Shown one piece after another: positions 51,302-60,527 of a stretch of DNA of 64,000 nt; the stretch's first letter is position 1; each line of letters begins with the position of its first letter. The position numbers were made by a program, and so were the translations under genes. The stretch is taken from contig JAJFGQ010000084.1 in assembly GCA_021776075.1 (NCBI GenBank), forward strand, positions 22,148 to 86,147. The letters are read 5' to 3'. This DNA comes from Alphaproteobacteria bacterium. GTDB taxonomy: Bacteria > Pseudomonadota > Alphaproteobacteria > Micavibrionales > Micavibrionaceae. Below the pieces are notes generated by a model. The model did not search any database. It was not told the DNA's origin and worked only from the letters and a program-made list of their open reading frames with translations.

Positions 51302-52650
51302 TGGATAATAATTCTGTACCTGAGCCTGAAACAAACACGGCCCCGCCCCGCACGGAAATGCTGGCTGCCCGGCAGGTCGCTCTTCATATTCTGGACCAGG
51401 TTTTAACGCGCCGCCGGTCTCTGGATCAGGTGCTGGAATCGGATGAGTTATTCAGATCGCTTATCAGTCGTGACAGGGCTTTTGTCAGGATGCTAACGGC
51501 AACAACATTACGGCGTCTGGGACAAATCGATGATTTTCTGGGCAGGGCTCTGGAAAAAAAGGAGCCCCCTAAGCCTCCTCTGCTTTATAATCTTCTTCGT
51601 ATGGGGGTTGCCCAGATTGTTTTTATGGATGTACCTGATTATGCTGTGGTGGATACATCTGTCAGTTTGGCCGAACGGCTGGAACTTAGCCGTCAAAAGG
51701 GTCTGGTGAATGCCGTATTGCGCCGCATAACGCGCGATTACAAAACATGGATGGAAAAGCAGGATGAAGTGCGGCTTAATACGCCCGCATGGCTCATGAA
51801 AATCTGGATCGCTGATTACGGATTGCGTATAGCGGCGGAGATAGCGCAGGCCAATCTGTCTGAGGCGCCGCTGGATATAACCTTAAAAAATCAGGGCATG
51901 CTGGATTACTGGACGGAAACGTTGGATGCCGCCGCTCTGCCTACCGGTGCGGTGCGTCGTACTTCCGGCGGGCAAATACAGGAACTACCCGGCTATGATG
52001 ATGGTATGTGGTGGGTGCAGGATGTTGCCGCAGCCCTTCCGGCCCGTTTGTTTGGTGATGTTGAGGGAAAAACCGTTGTGGATTTATGTGCGGCACCGGG
52101 TGGGAAAACGGCACAGTTAGCTGCACAGGGGGCTTCTGTTATTGCTCTTGACCGTTCTGTAAAGCGTTTAAAGCGGTTGGAAGAGAATATGCGGCGTTTA
52201 CGGCTGGAAAAAAATGTAAAAACAGAGGCCGCTGATGCCGCTGTCTGGAAATCACCGGAACCGGTGGACATGATATTGCTGGATGTACCCTGTACGGCAA
52301 CGGGAACGATACGCCGCCACCCTGACATTTTGTATCTTAAAGTTGAACAGGATATAGCAGCACTGGCCGCTTTGCAGGCCCGTCTGTTGGATAATGCCGT
52401 GGCGATGCTGGCACCGGGTGGGATCCTTGTGTATTGCACCTGCTCCTTGCAAAAAGCCGAGGGAGAAGATCAAATTGACCGCCTTCTGAACAGCGATGCA
52501 TCTGTTACACGCGTGCCAGTTACGGCTGAGGAAATTGGTGGTATAGAAGGACTCATAACGGAAGCAGGCGATGTCCGCGCTCTGCCTTTCCATCTGGCCG
52601 CCCATGGCGGTATGGACGGGTTCTTTATTTCCCGGTTAAGAAAAGACTGA
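51301..52650 (+). CDS. rsmB: 16S rRNA m5C967 methyltransferase RsmB
   Basis: A 449-residue enzyme. The N-terminal NusB-like domain (ALHILDQVLTRRRSLDQVLE, LLYNLLRMGVAQI) is followed by the SAM-dependent RNA m5C methyltransferase domain: DLCAAPGGKTAQLAAQ, LLDVPCTATGTIRRHPD and YCTCSLQKAEGEDQI, with the catalytic and releasing Cys in the latter two. Its stop is directly adjacent to that of the convergent ankyrin gene. Confidence 0.93.
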   Translation: MDNNSVPEPETNTAPPRTEMLAARQVALHILDQVLTRRRSLDQVLESDELFRSLISRDRAFVRMLTATTLRRLGQIDDFLGRALEKKEPPKPPLLYNLLRMGVAQIVFMDVPDYAVVDTSVSLAERLELSRQKGLVNAVLRRITRDYKTWMEKQDEVRLNTPAWLMKIWIADYGLRIAAEIAQANLSEAPLDITLKNQGMLDYWTETLDAAALPTGAVRRTSGGQIQELPGYDDGMWWVQDVAAALPARLFGDVEGKTVVDLCAAPGGKTAQLAAQGASVIALDRSVKRLKRLEENMRRLRLEKNVKTEAADAAVWKSPEPVDMILLDVPCTATGTIRRHPDILYLKVEQDIAALAALQARLLDNAVAMLAPGGILVYCTCSLQKAEGEDQIDRLLNSDASVTRVPVTAEEIGGIEGLITEAGDVRALPFHLAAHGGMDGFFISRLRKD

Positions 52651-53355
52651 TTACGGTGCGGGCGGAGAAAATATAGGCATTTTCTGTTTAAGAAGCGTCA
52701 CAACAGCATCATGGTCGTTTTCAGGCGTCCATTCACCGCGTTTTTTAGCTGCCCGTGCGATATCGATTGCCGTTTTTCCGCTATCATCTTTTGCGTCAGG
52801 CTTTGCCCCATACTTTATTAAAAGAGCAGCGATATCCGCGTGACCGAAATAGGCGGCTTCCATGAGCGGTGTTCGGTTTTCATTATCTGCTTCATCTACA
52901 AAAGCCATATTTTTCAGTAAAACTTCCACGAGTTCCGGAGCATTATTACCGGCCGCAAACATCAATGGAGTCATGCCAAAACTGTCTTGTGCATTCACGA
53001 CCCCACCACGTTTGATAAGGAGCGTCATAATGTTGGCATGCCCTTTTCGGGCCGCCCAGTGCAGTGGTGTCATTTTGTTGTTATCCGGCACGTTCGGCAG
53101 CGCCCCTCTGTTCAGAAGCTGTTTGATCGTTTCCAGTTGTGCATTTTCATGCCGTACAGCCAGTGTCAGGGGGGTGTTGCCTGTCGAATCACGTGCATTG
53201 AGTTCAGCAGAATTCAGTGTCATGGGATCAACAAGCTTTGGAACTTCCGGTAAGCGCGTGCCAAACGTAGCGGCATCGGCTGTGTGAATATTTGCGATCA
53301 TTCCTACGGCGGCAAAGGCCATTGATAGCGATAGAATCAGTTTTCCCTGTTTCAT
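52651..53355 (-). CDS. Exported ankyrin-repeat protein
   Basis: A 234-residue protein with a signal peptide (KLILSLSMAFAAVGMIANI to TADA) and about four to five ankyrin repeats: TGNTPLTLAVRHENAQL, KMTPLHWAARKGHANIMT, GMTPLMFAAGNNAPE, NRTPLMEAAYFGHADIA and DSGKTAIDIARAA. GGGAG precedes the ATG. Ankyrin repeats bind proteins; the signal peptide makes it periplasmic or secreted. The partner is unknown. It could relate to cell-envelope or host/prey contact, but no evidence in the sequence settles that. Confidence 0.88.
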   Translation of the reverse strand: MKQGKLILSLSMAFAAVGMIANIHTADAATFGTRLPEVPKLVDPMTLNSAELNARDSTGNTPLTLAVRHENAQLETIKQLLNRGALPNVPDNNKMTPLHWAARKGHANIMTLLIKRGGVVNAQDSFGMTPLMFAAGNNAPELVEVLLKNMAFVDEADNENRTPLMEAAYFGHADIAALLIKYGAKPDAKDDSGKTAIDIARAAKKRGEWTPENDHDAVVTLLKQKMPIFSPPAP

Positions 53356-53421
53356 CGGATACTCCCTTTTTTTTAAAGTTATGCTTAACCGGGTAGCATA
53401 ATCCGATCAATATGGCAACTT

Positions 53422-54270
53422 TTATGGGGGAGAGGGGAAGGGCGTTGCCATCTGTTGGGTTTGTTGCGTGCTATTCATGACTACGCCGCTGCCGACGGCC
53501 TGAACAATTTCTTTTTCTGTATAGGGACGGCAGGAAACCTTATCGATATTCTGGTAAAAATCAGCGCCCCTGTGAAGCCAGCGCAAACTACGGAAGTAAA
53601 CGCCGTATCCCTCTATATCACACGCGGCATTTTGCTGAGGGACGTTGGCATAGACGGCCTCTTCCGGGTACCAGAGGCTGGGGAAAAAGGGGCTGCTTTC
53701 GATCTGGTAATATTTTCCGTTATCGGTTTCTGTGCTGCAGGGTAGAGATGTACAGCCGGTAAACTGATATAATTCTCCGGTATCAATTTCCTGCTTGCCG
53801 GTGACATAGACTGTTTCTTTGAACTGCGTGCCGTGATAATAGGCCGCACTAGCGCCTACAAAGAGCAAGCTGGTCCCCGCTGCAGCCCCGGCCATCACTT
53901 TGGAAAGGCGTTTACCGGAAAAGAGAAGGTCACCTTCAGCATCGCGTTTGAATCGTCCATTTTCACGTTCAAAAGCTGCCCACATAAAGGCCGATTTAAG
54001 TTTTCCTGCTGTCCAGCCAACGATGGGATTAACAACATTGGCTACAGGCGTCAGATATTCATTCCACACATATTGGCTGATTTCGGCAGCATGTTTTATG
54101 CGGGCAGAAACCCGGTTGAAAAACCCGCTTATGTTTTTAATAGCCGCTAGGCCATCTGAATCAAGACCGGTCAAATTATGCACTTTTTGCCCTGTTTTTT
54201 CTGCAGATTTCCCCAGTTCCCGTACTTTCTTGAGAAGCGAATCTTCTTTATTACTTTTGTCTTGAGACAT
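53422..54270 (-). CDS. Membrane-anchored protein of the ClpB-like operon, unknown function
   Basis: From the ATG at 54270 (AAAGGAAG upstream), 282 residues. A charged, helical N-terminal half (about residues 1-115) is followed by a hydrophobic helix (KVMAGAAAGTSLLFVGASAAYY, about 124-145) and a C-terminal, probably extracytoplasmic domain with at least four Cys (TGCTSLPCST, NAACDIEG, VSCRPY). No family recognised. It is the third gene of the operon and starts 17 bases after the ClpB-like stop. I infer that the cytoplasmic half contacts the AAA+ partner. Confidence 0.7.
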   Translation of the reverse strand: MSQDKSNKEDSLLKKVRELGKSAEKTGQKVHNLTGLDSDGLAAIKNISGFFNRVSARIKHAAEISQYVWNEYLTPVANVVNPIVGWTAGKLKSAFMWAAFERENGRFKRDAEGDLLFSGKRLSKVMAGAAAGTSLLFVGASAAYYHGTQFKETVYVTGKQEIDTGELYQFTGCTSLPCSTETDNGKYYQIESSPFFPSLWYPEEAVYANVPQQNAACDIEGYGVYFRSLRWLHRGADFYQNIDKVSCRPYTEKEIVQAVGSGVVMNSTQQTQQMATPFPSPP

Positions 54271-54287
54271 ATTTTTCTTCCTTTCCA

Positions 54288-56648
54288 TCAGGCTATTTTA
54301 AAAGCGTCTGTTGCCGATTGAGATATCTTGTCCGGTGCATTTTCGTTCGAGGGCGCGGGTGCTTTCGGTTTGGGCGGGTCAATTGAGACCTCTTTTGTTT
54401 CCTGATTATATTTGGCAACCATGACGCCTTTGGCATCCGGGGTGTGCAGGATCGTTTTGGCGATGCCGGGCTTAACACCGGCGGCGATATAACCCGTGAT
54501 TCCGCGAGCGCCATGTACGGGATTGTATTTGTCCTTGCACATAGCAGCCAGATCGACAGGCAACATCTGGACTTCCAGTCCCTGTGCGGCGATCATTTTA
54601 TTGAGCTTTTCCAGTTCCCGGCTTGCAATTTTTTCGATCGTTGGCAAATCCAGTTTGTTCAGAGCAACGATGTTTTCCCGGCCATTGAACCTGTTCAGAA
54701 ATTCCGGTCGGCATTTGGCCGCTAGTTCTTCCAAAGCCATTTCTTCGGCTTCTTCTACGGTTAGTGTGTCGTCCAGAAAGTTTTTTCCGCCCATATTCGA
54801 GGTCATGAGAATAATAGTGTCTTTGAAAGAAACCGTCAGACCCCGGTTATCCGTCAGGCGGGCGTCATCCAGTATTTGTAGGAAAATGTCAAAAACACTG
54901 ACATCGGCCTTTTCAATTTCATCAAACAGGATCACGCAGTTCGGGTTGCGCCGTACCTTGTTGGTCAAAATGCCGCCCGCTTCATAACCTTCATAGCCGG
55001 GAGGGGCGCCGATCAGTTTAGCCACGGCGTGCTTTTCCATGTATTCGGACATATCAAAGCGGAACATGGCTCTTTCCTCATCGAACAAAGTTTCAGTCAG
55101 GGCTTTTGCCAGCTCTGTCTTACCAACGCCGGAGGGTCCTAGAAACAGGAAGCTGGCTTGTGGTTTATTGGGTTCCTGCAAGCCCGTTTTGGCAACCTGA
55201 ATAGCATTTGAGAGTTTTGTAATGGCTTTATCTTGACTAAAGACACGGTTGGACAAGGAGTCTTCAAGTTTCAGGAGTTTGGCTTTTTCATCCTGTGTTA
55301 GCTTGTTGACGGCAATGCTGGAAATCGTGCTGAACTCGTTGTAGATATGCTCTTTATCAAGAGAAAGCTTGTCATTAATTTCGTTTCTTAAAACGTCATA
55401 TTTTTTCTTGTTTTCGGCGGCGTCTGCTTGAAAGGCTTTGATATCATTACGAAGGGCGCGCATGGCTTCGGATTCAAATCCTCCCGCTGTTGTTTGTTTT
55501 AGAATAGCCTCTATCTGTTTTTTATGTTCGGCTTCGGACTCTGTATTGGAACCATCTATAGATGTAGCCCGTGCTTCCGCTTCCCTTTCTTTTTGTTGTT
55601 CCAACTGGTCTTCTAGTTCACGGATAGCTTCTTCAGCGGTCCGTTGGTCTTTATAAAGGCTTCTTAGCGTCTTCTGTCTTGTTTCCCAGTCATCCATCAT
55701 TTCATGGATATCGCTTTCTATGACGGCGCGAAGGGATTCGATTTCCTCTTTCGATTTGCCTTCAAGCGTGGGGGCAAGCGCGGAGGAGATGATTTCTTTG
55801 GTTAAAGCGTCATTGACTGCTGACAAGTTTGCTTCCAGTTCATCTAGTCCTCCGGGTCTGGCATGGGCGTGCAGACGGTAAGTTGTCAAAGCCCTGTCCA
55901 GTAAGGTCATTGTTCGTTCCGGCTGGGCACGGCTTAAACCCATATCGCCAACGCGGTATTTATTAGTGAGTTCAATGGCGGCATCGACAGCCTCCGGAGC
56001 AATGCGGATACCATGATGTTTTTCAAGGCGTGTCAGACCGTTATCGACGATCTCACGCAACGCATCAGCGACGGGCTCTTTGACGTCTAGTAAGGTAAAG
56101 AATTCACGCATGTCGGAGTGGCATTTAAGAACGGATTCCAGATCTTCATCGCGGGTTTCAAAAACAATCTGAAACTTGCCGTTGCGGGCATCCCGCATCA
56201 GGGCATTGATCAGATGCGTATTACCGCTGTTTTGTGCCGCCTCCAGAAAATCGCGTGTATCTTCGACGATCAAAACGGTGTCGGGGCTGCGTGACAGTGT
56301 CCTTAATATTTTTTGAAATTCTTCATTAATTTCACCGTTTTTTCCCGAGGCAAAAAGTCCGTCTGAATCAAGCCAGAAGAAGCGTTTGCTGACAATGTCA
56401 AAAGGGGTGTTCATGTCTTCTTTGCTGGCCTGAAGCCCCATGCAAAGGGCTGTGCAACCAACGCCGCCGGGACCGACCATCAGGACGTTATTCGCCTGAC
56501 TGCGGGTTAACATCCCGAATAGTCTTTTTAACTCATCATCCCGACCCACCAGTTTAAAATCTTCGTGTTTTCCGACATAGTCGCTGCCGCGGATAAGGAA
56601 ATTTTGTGAAGAGCTCGTTGTGTCTTTGTTTTTATTGTTCTGTGTCAT
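54288..56648 (-). CDS. ClpB-like AAA+ ATPase with inactive first domain
   Basis: A 786-residue double-AAA+ protein of the ClpA/ClpB group without the usual N-terminal Clp repeat. In domain 1 (about residues 30-300) the Walker A is GPGGVGCT, with Cys in place of the essential Lys, and the Walker B is TVLIVEDT with Glu-Asp reversed, so this domain should not hydrolyse ATP. A coiled-coil middle follows (about 310-440). Domain 2 is intact: FLGPSGVGKTELAKAL, VILFDEIEKADVSVF, LMTSNMG and a GARG sensor-2 motif. No ClpP-binding loop was recognised. It is presumably a specialised disaggregase or assembly/disassembly motor acting with its operon partners. Confidence 0.88.
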   Translation of the reverse strand: MTQNNKNKDTTSSSQNFLIRGSDYVGKHEDFKLVGRDDELKRLFGMLTRSQANNVLMVGPGGVGCTALCMGLQASKEDMNTPFDIVSKRFFWLDSDGLFASGKNGEINEEFQKILRTLSRSPDTVLIVEDTRDFLEAAQNSGNTHLINALMRDARNGKFQIVFETRDEDLESVLKCHSDMREFFTLLDVKEPVADALREIVDNGLTRLEKHHGIRIAPEAVDAAIELTNKYRVGDMGLSRAQPERTMTLLDRALTTYRLHAHARPGGLDELEANLSAVNDALTKEIISSALAPTLEGKSKEEIESLRAVIESDIHEMMDDWETRQKTLRSLYKDQRTAEEAIRELEDQLEQQKEREAEARATSIDGSNTESEAEHKKQIEAILKQTTAGGFESEAMRALRNDIKAFQADAAENKKKYDVLRNEINDKLSLDKEHIYNEFSTISSIAVNKLTQDEKAKLLKLEDSLSNRVFSQDKAITKLSNAIQVAKTGLQEPNKPQASFLFLGPSGVGKTELAKALTETLFDEERAMFRFDMSEYMEKHAVAKLIGAPPGYEGYEAGGILTNKVRRNPNCVILFDEIEKADVSVFDIFLQILDDARLTDNRGLTVSFKDTIILMTSNMGGKNFLDDTLTVEEAEEMALEELAAKCRPEFLNRFNGRENIVALNKLDLPTIEKIASRELEKLNKMIAAQGLEVQMLPVDLAAMCKDKYNPVHGARGITGYIAAGVKPGIAKTILHTPDAKGVMVAKYNQETKEVSIDPPKPKAPAPSNENAPDKISQSATDAFKIA

Positions 56649-56752
56649 GGTCTCATACTCGCCTTTTTAAAATCGTGAATTATTGTCTGTGCTTAATCCG
56701 GTGGGGATGGCGGGGGTGCGGCAACATTCTGCTGCACCCGTTTTCCATCCTC

Positions 56753-58459
56753 CTATCCGTTGAAGTTGAAGGGATTTGCTGTCGAAACCTTCGGTGCTTT
56801 TGTCCCGGCGCCGGAATGGTCGTCCTCATTTCCGTCCCGTTCTTTCAGCATCTCGGCATCCACAGCCACAGACTTCTTGAAGGAGTCCTGAAGTTCTTTC
56901 GCTTGTTTTGAAAGCATATCGACGATCTTCAGGTTCTCTTTAACACCTTCCTGATACAGTTCCCGGGACTGGTCATACACATCCTGAGTCTGGGCCAGAG
57001 ATTCGATGACAGATTCCAGTTTGTCATTTTCATCTTTAACGCCCATGGCCGCAGACAGAGCTTCCTGTGCTTCAATAACCCGGGTCTGGTCTTTCATGTT
57101 TTTCAGTGTGCCGTAAGCCATTTCAGCAGCTTCGTTAAGGGCGGCGCCAGACACACCTTGCACAACCTTGACCAGATTATCGGCAACACCGGCAATGCCC
57201 GAGGTGCTCAATAGTTCGGTTTTATAGACCTGGAGGTTGTTGGCATCTTTCATGGCCTTGATACCGTTCATTTGATCCGATAAATCAGCCAGCGTTGTGG
57301 TTGTACCGACTGAAGAAACACGGACAGCCTGAACATATTCTCCGACACCTTCCTTTTTTCTTTCACGGGATCTGGCGTGTAGACTAGTTTCACCTTCTGC
57401 AGCTTGGGAGAATGTGTCATGCAGTCTTTCATTATTTTTCAGGGCATCAATTTCCGCCTCACTCATGACGGAGTAGATGTCCGTCATTTGTCCGTTGGCA
57501 TTGGCAAGGTTACGAATTTGTCCGCTCATGCCTTCAAGGTGGCCTTTAACGCTTAAGGTTCGGGTTTTTGTCGTGTGAATGAAGTTACGGGCGCTATCAA
57601 TTAAAGCACGTTGACGGCCTTTGTGTTCATCCGAAGTCAGATCAAGTAATTCGCGTAATTTTTCCTTTTCTTTGGCAAATTTACTGGCATCCTGAAGTCT
57701 GGCTTCTTCCTGAGTAGACGCTTCCTGAATTTCCACTTCCAATGTGCTCAGCCCTTCTTTTGCGGCATCAATGTCCGTCCGTTTGCGCGCGATTTCTTCA
57801 CGGGCATTTTGTCTGATATTACCAAATCCAAACCATGTTTTATCCTGTTCCAAAGTGATGATATCGTTATTGGTAGAATTGATCTCATTCGCCAGGTTTT
57901 GGAATTGGCTGTCCTGCTCCGTACGTAGCTGAGTAAAGGCTTCTTCTGCGGCCTTATCATCTTTGATTTGTTTGAAGATGTTGTAGCCTGCTTCATCACC
58001 GGCCATTCTGACGCTGTAGACGGCATCCAGAATATCCGTTAAAGGCTTCATGCTGTCTTCAAATTCAAGCAGGGCATCGTTGAATCCCATATAGGTGCTT
58101 TGTAATTCAGCAAAGGCATCGGAATCGGTTAGTTCAATGATGGCTGAGGCCATTTGTGTCCGTTGTTCCTGCAAGAAGGCTTTGAAGACTTCAAACTCTT
58201 TCAGGCGGGCAAGGCTTTCTTCCTTATTTTCTGCATAAGTTAGAGACTTGGCGACTTCTTGTTTTTTGCCCTCAAGTTCAAGTTCTTCAGAGAACATGAT
58301 TTTATAGAATGTATTGGCTCCGATATTGGCGAACCGCTCATCATTTGCGGCAGCCTCTTGTTTTTCTTCTGTTTTTGTAGAGGTTTTTCCTTTGAAGGCT
58401 TTCTGTGCCTGTGCAAGAATCTCCTCGGTTTTGCTCATCTTTGCGCTACTACTAGACAT
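56753..58459 (-). CDS. Long coiled-coil protein, first gene of the ClpB-like operon
   Basis: A 568-residue, mostly helical hydrophilic protein with AAAGGAG before the ATG. Coiled-coil stretches cover about residues 60-320 (QNLANEINSTNNDIITLEQD, KRTDIDAAKEGLSTLEVEI) and 440-550. A less charged middle (VRVSSVGTTTTLADLSDQM, GIAGVADNLVKVVQGVSGAA) separates them. No signal peptide or membrane helix. The layout recalls TelA-type toxic-anion proteins, but I cannot confirm that. It precedes the ClpB-like gene by 104 bases, so it may be a substrate or adaptor. Confidence 0.72.
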   Translation of the reverse strand: MSSSSAKMSKTEEILAQAQKAFKGKTSTKTEEKQEAAANDERFANIGANTFYKIMFSEELELEGKKQEVAKSLTYAENKEESLARLKEFEVFKAFLQEQRTQMASAIIELTDSDAFAELQSTYMGFNDALLEFEDSMKPLTDILDAVYSVRMAGDEAGYNIFKQIKDDKAAEEAFTQLRTEQDSQFQNLANEINSTNNDIITLEQDKTWFGFGNIRQNAREEIARKRTDIDAAKEGLSTLEVEIQEASTQEEARLQDASKFAKEKEKLRELLDLTSDEHKGRQRALIDSARNFIHTTKTRTLSVKGHLEGMSGQIRNLANANGQMTDIYSVMSEAEIDALKNNERLHDTFSQAAEGETSLHARSRERKKEGVGEYVQAVRVSSVGTTTTLADLSDQMNGIKAMKDANNLQVYKTELLSTSGIAGVADNLVKVVQGVSGAALNEAAEMAYGTLKNMKDQTRVIEAQEALSAAMGVKDENDKLESVIESLAQTQDVYDQSRELYQEGVKENLKIVDMLSKQAKELQDSFKKSVAVDAEMLKERDGNEDDHSGAGTKAPKVSTANPFNFNG

Positions 58460-58558
58460 TAATTTCTCCTTTTGTCTGTGTTTATTCTAGTAAAACTAAG
58501 TAACAAACAAGTATTCGATGAATCGTGATTAGCGAGTCAACAAACGCTATGTCGGTTG

Positions 58559-58592
58559 CTGGATGCAAAAATAAAGTTTTATTTCCATCCAG
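58559..58592. promoter_or_regulatory. Long hairpin CTGGATG...CATCCAG
   Basis: CTGGATG and CATCCAG (7 base pairs) enclose a second complementary pair, AAATAAA/TTTATTT, giving a stem of about 15 pairs with a tiny loop. No T-run follows in either direction. It could be part of a small RNA or a binding site. Confidence 0.4.
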
Positions 58593-58630
58593 AAACAGTC
58601 AGAGCAGACAAAAAGCAAATGAGATCGCAG

Positions 58631-58649
58631 GGCTTCTATGTCAGAAGCC
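58631..58649. promoter_or_regulatory. Short hairpin GGCTTCT...AGAAGCC
   Basis: A perfect 7-base stem with a 5-base loop (ATGTC), 38 bases after the previous hairpin. No gene is nearby. It is not a terminator, as no T-run follows. Confidence 0.35.
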
Positions 58650-58993
58650 TACAGGTCTATTGCGCTATGTAAGGAAAATAAATATGTAGCAAATGGCATT
58701 AAAAATGCTCTTGCATAAGAAACCGAAGTCTAATCATTGTGGTTCTCCCAAATTACTGTTTTTACAAATACCAAAACGTCCAATATACAATTGATATATA
58801 TACGTTTTCACATCTAAAAAAACATAAGGGATGAAGCTGTATTGAGGATCGCTTCTGTTCCACTTCGTTCTAAAAATCTATACTTAATCTATATTTGTTT
58901 TTTACATTGTCGTCAAGCGAAATCGGATATAAAAATAAAGTTTTTTGGAAAACTCTTATTTTCCGTATACTTACCTCCTGTCTTTGCTAAGGA

Positions 58994-59023
58994 TTGACGG
59001 TAGAGAAAAGGCGTGAATAGAAT
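58994..59023 (+). promoter_or_regulatory. Promoter of the ligase-dehydrogenase operon
   Basis: TTGACG (58994-58999), an 18-base spacer and TAGAAT (59018-59023), 32 bases before the ATG at 59056. Each box has five of six consensus bases. Confidence 0.55.
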
Positions 59024-59055
59024 GATCCCTATTAAAAAAACAGGGAAATTTCGTC

Positions 59056-60516
59056 ATGAGAGCTGAAAAAAGAAAAGCGGTTTCATATGCGGATATAGAA
59101 TTACAGGATAGCCAAACTGGTTATTCAGGGAAGCATATCGATCTGGATTCTATTTTGGGTAATAAATCTATTTCTGCGATCCGAAGCGGGTTGGAAACAA
59201 GTGGCATCGAATATGTGAAGGTTGCCGTATCCGATATTGACGGCATTTTCCGCGGCAAATATATGAAGCGTGATAAATTCCTGAGTGCTCTGGAAGGCGG
59301 TTTTGGCTTTTGCGATGTTGTTTTAGGCTGGGATTCGAACGACCAGCTTTATGATCAGTCTTCTTTTACAGGCTGGCATACGGCCTATCCCGATGCGAAT
59401 GTGCGTATTATTCCTGAATCGGCAAGGATTCTTCCGTTTGAAGAGAATACATTGCTGTTTTTGGGCGAATTTTCTGGTGCGGCAGAAAAGATTTGCCCGC
59501 GGGGTGTGTTGCGTCGTGTTTTGGCGCGCGCTGATGCTATGGGTTTTACGCCACAGGCGGCCTGTGAGTTTGAATTTTTCATGTTTCGGGAAACACCGCA
59601 TTCCGTACGGGATAAAAGTTACAAGAACATGAAGAGCATAACGCCGGGGTCCTTTGGCTACTCTGTTCTGCGTAATTCTGTGAATTCTGAGTTCTATCAT
59701 GACTTCATGGATATGTGTGCCACTATGCGTTTTCCGATTGAGGGGCTTCATACAGAAACTGGTCCCGGTGTTCTGGAAGCGGCACTTTTGTATGATGAAG
59801 CCTTGGAATCTGCTGACAGAGCTAATTTATTCAAAACTTTTACAAAAGTCATGGCGCAGCGTAACGGTATGATGGCAACCTTTATGGCGAAATGGTCGCA
59901 AGACTGGCCGGGGCAATCCGGGCATATTCATGTTTCTTTTAAAGACAAAAAAAATGGCCGGGCCGTCTTTCATGACCCTGACAAGCCTTACAATATGTCT
60001 GACACGATGCGCTGGTTTATCGCTGGGCAGCAGGCCCTGATGCCGGAGCTTTTGTCTATGATTGCCTGTACGGTCAATAGTTATAGCCGCCTGATTCCGG
60101 GGTTTTGGGCGCCGACTTCTGCAACATGGGGCGTTGAAAACCGGACCTGTGCCTTGCGTGTCATTCATGGCTCTGAAAAGACTCAGCGTGTAGAAAATCG
60201 TGTGGCGGCTTCGGATATTAATCCCTATATTGCTCTGGCGGCGACGATTGGAGCGGGTTTATGGGGTATTGAGAATAAGATTGAACCAACTGACCCGGTC
60301 AAGGGCAATGCCTATGAGCAATCTTTTCCGGATAGTCTTAGTTTTCCGTCGACTTTATACGAAGCGGCAGGGCGTTTGCGTCATTCAAGGGCGGCAGAGG
60401 ATCTTTTTGGTTCCGCCTTTGTGGAGCATTACGCCCAGTCCCGCGAGTGGGAAGAGCGCGAATTTCGTAAAGCGATAACCGATTGGGAAATGGAACGTTA
60501 TTTTGAAATTATTTAG
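59056..60516 (+). CDS. Glutamine synthetase-family ligase (gamma-glutamyl-amine synthetase-like)
   Basis: A 486-residue enzyme of the GlnA fold. N-terminal beta-grasp region (YVKVAVSDIDGIFRGKYM) and catalytic domain with CEFEFFMF, HTETGPGVLEAALLY, SGHIHVSFKDKKNG and the ATP/ammonium-site region ENRVAASDINPYIALAA. It is more like the PuuA group, which joins glutamate to polyamines or other amines, than to nitrogen-assimilating GlnA; the residue before GHIHVSF and the lack of the usual GlnA adenylylation Tyr region support this loosely. It opens an operon with two dehydrogenases. Confidence 0.82.
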   Translation: MRAEKRKAVSYADIELQDSQTGYSGKHIDLDSILGNKSISAIRSGLETSGIEYVKVAVSDIDGIFRGKYMKRDKFLSALEGGFGFCDVVLGWDSNDQLYDQSSFTGWHTAYPDANVRIIPESARILPFEENTLLFLGEFSGAAEKICPRGVLRRVLARADAMGFTPQAACEFEFFMFRETPHSVRDKSYKNMKSITPGSFGYSVLRNSVNSEFYHDFMDMCATMRFPIEGLHTETGPGVLEAALLYDEALESADRANLFKTFTKVMAQRNGMMATFMAKWSQDWPGQSGHIHVSFKDKKNGRAVFHDPDKPYNMSDTMRWFIAGQQALMPELLSMIACTVNSYSRLIPGFWAPTSATWGVENRTCALRVIHGSEKTQRVENRVAASDINPYIALAATIGAGLWGIENKIEPTDPVKGNAYEQSFPDSLSFPSTLYEAAGRLRHSRAAEDLFGSAFVEHYAQSREWEEREFRKAITDWEMERYFEII

Positions 60517-60527
60517 GATGCTGGAAA

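Larger units (their letters stand above)
58460..59055. other. Divergent AT-rich intergenic region with two hairpins
   Basis: A 596-base region between the divergent ClpB-like and glutamine-synthetase-like operons. It holds no convincing gene. Two hairpins (58559-58592 and 58631-58649) lie in its left half and a good promoter for the rightward operon at 58994-59023. The right-hand 250 bases are very AT-rich. Confidence 0.5.

Noticed and set aside
59026..59046. TCCCT/AGGGA hairpin that could hide the ribosome-binding site of the ligase gene
   Set aside because: The likely transcription start lies within the first arm, so most of it would not be in the RNA.
59331..59343. GATTCGAAC resembling a tRNA T-loop
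   Set aside because: It lies in the coding sequence of the glutamine-synthetase-like gene, and no acceptor stem or other arms can be found around it.
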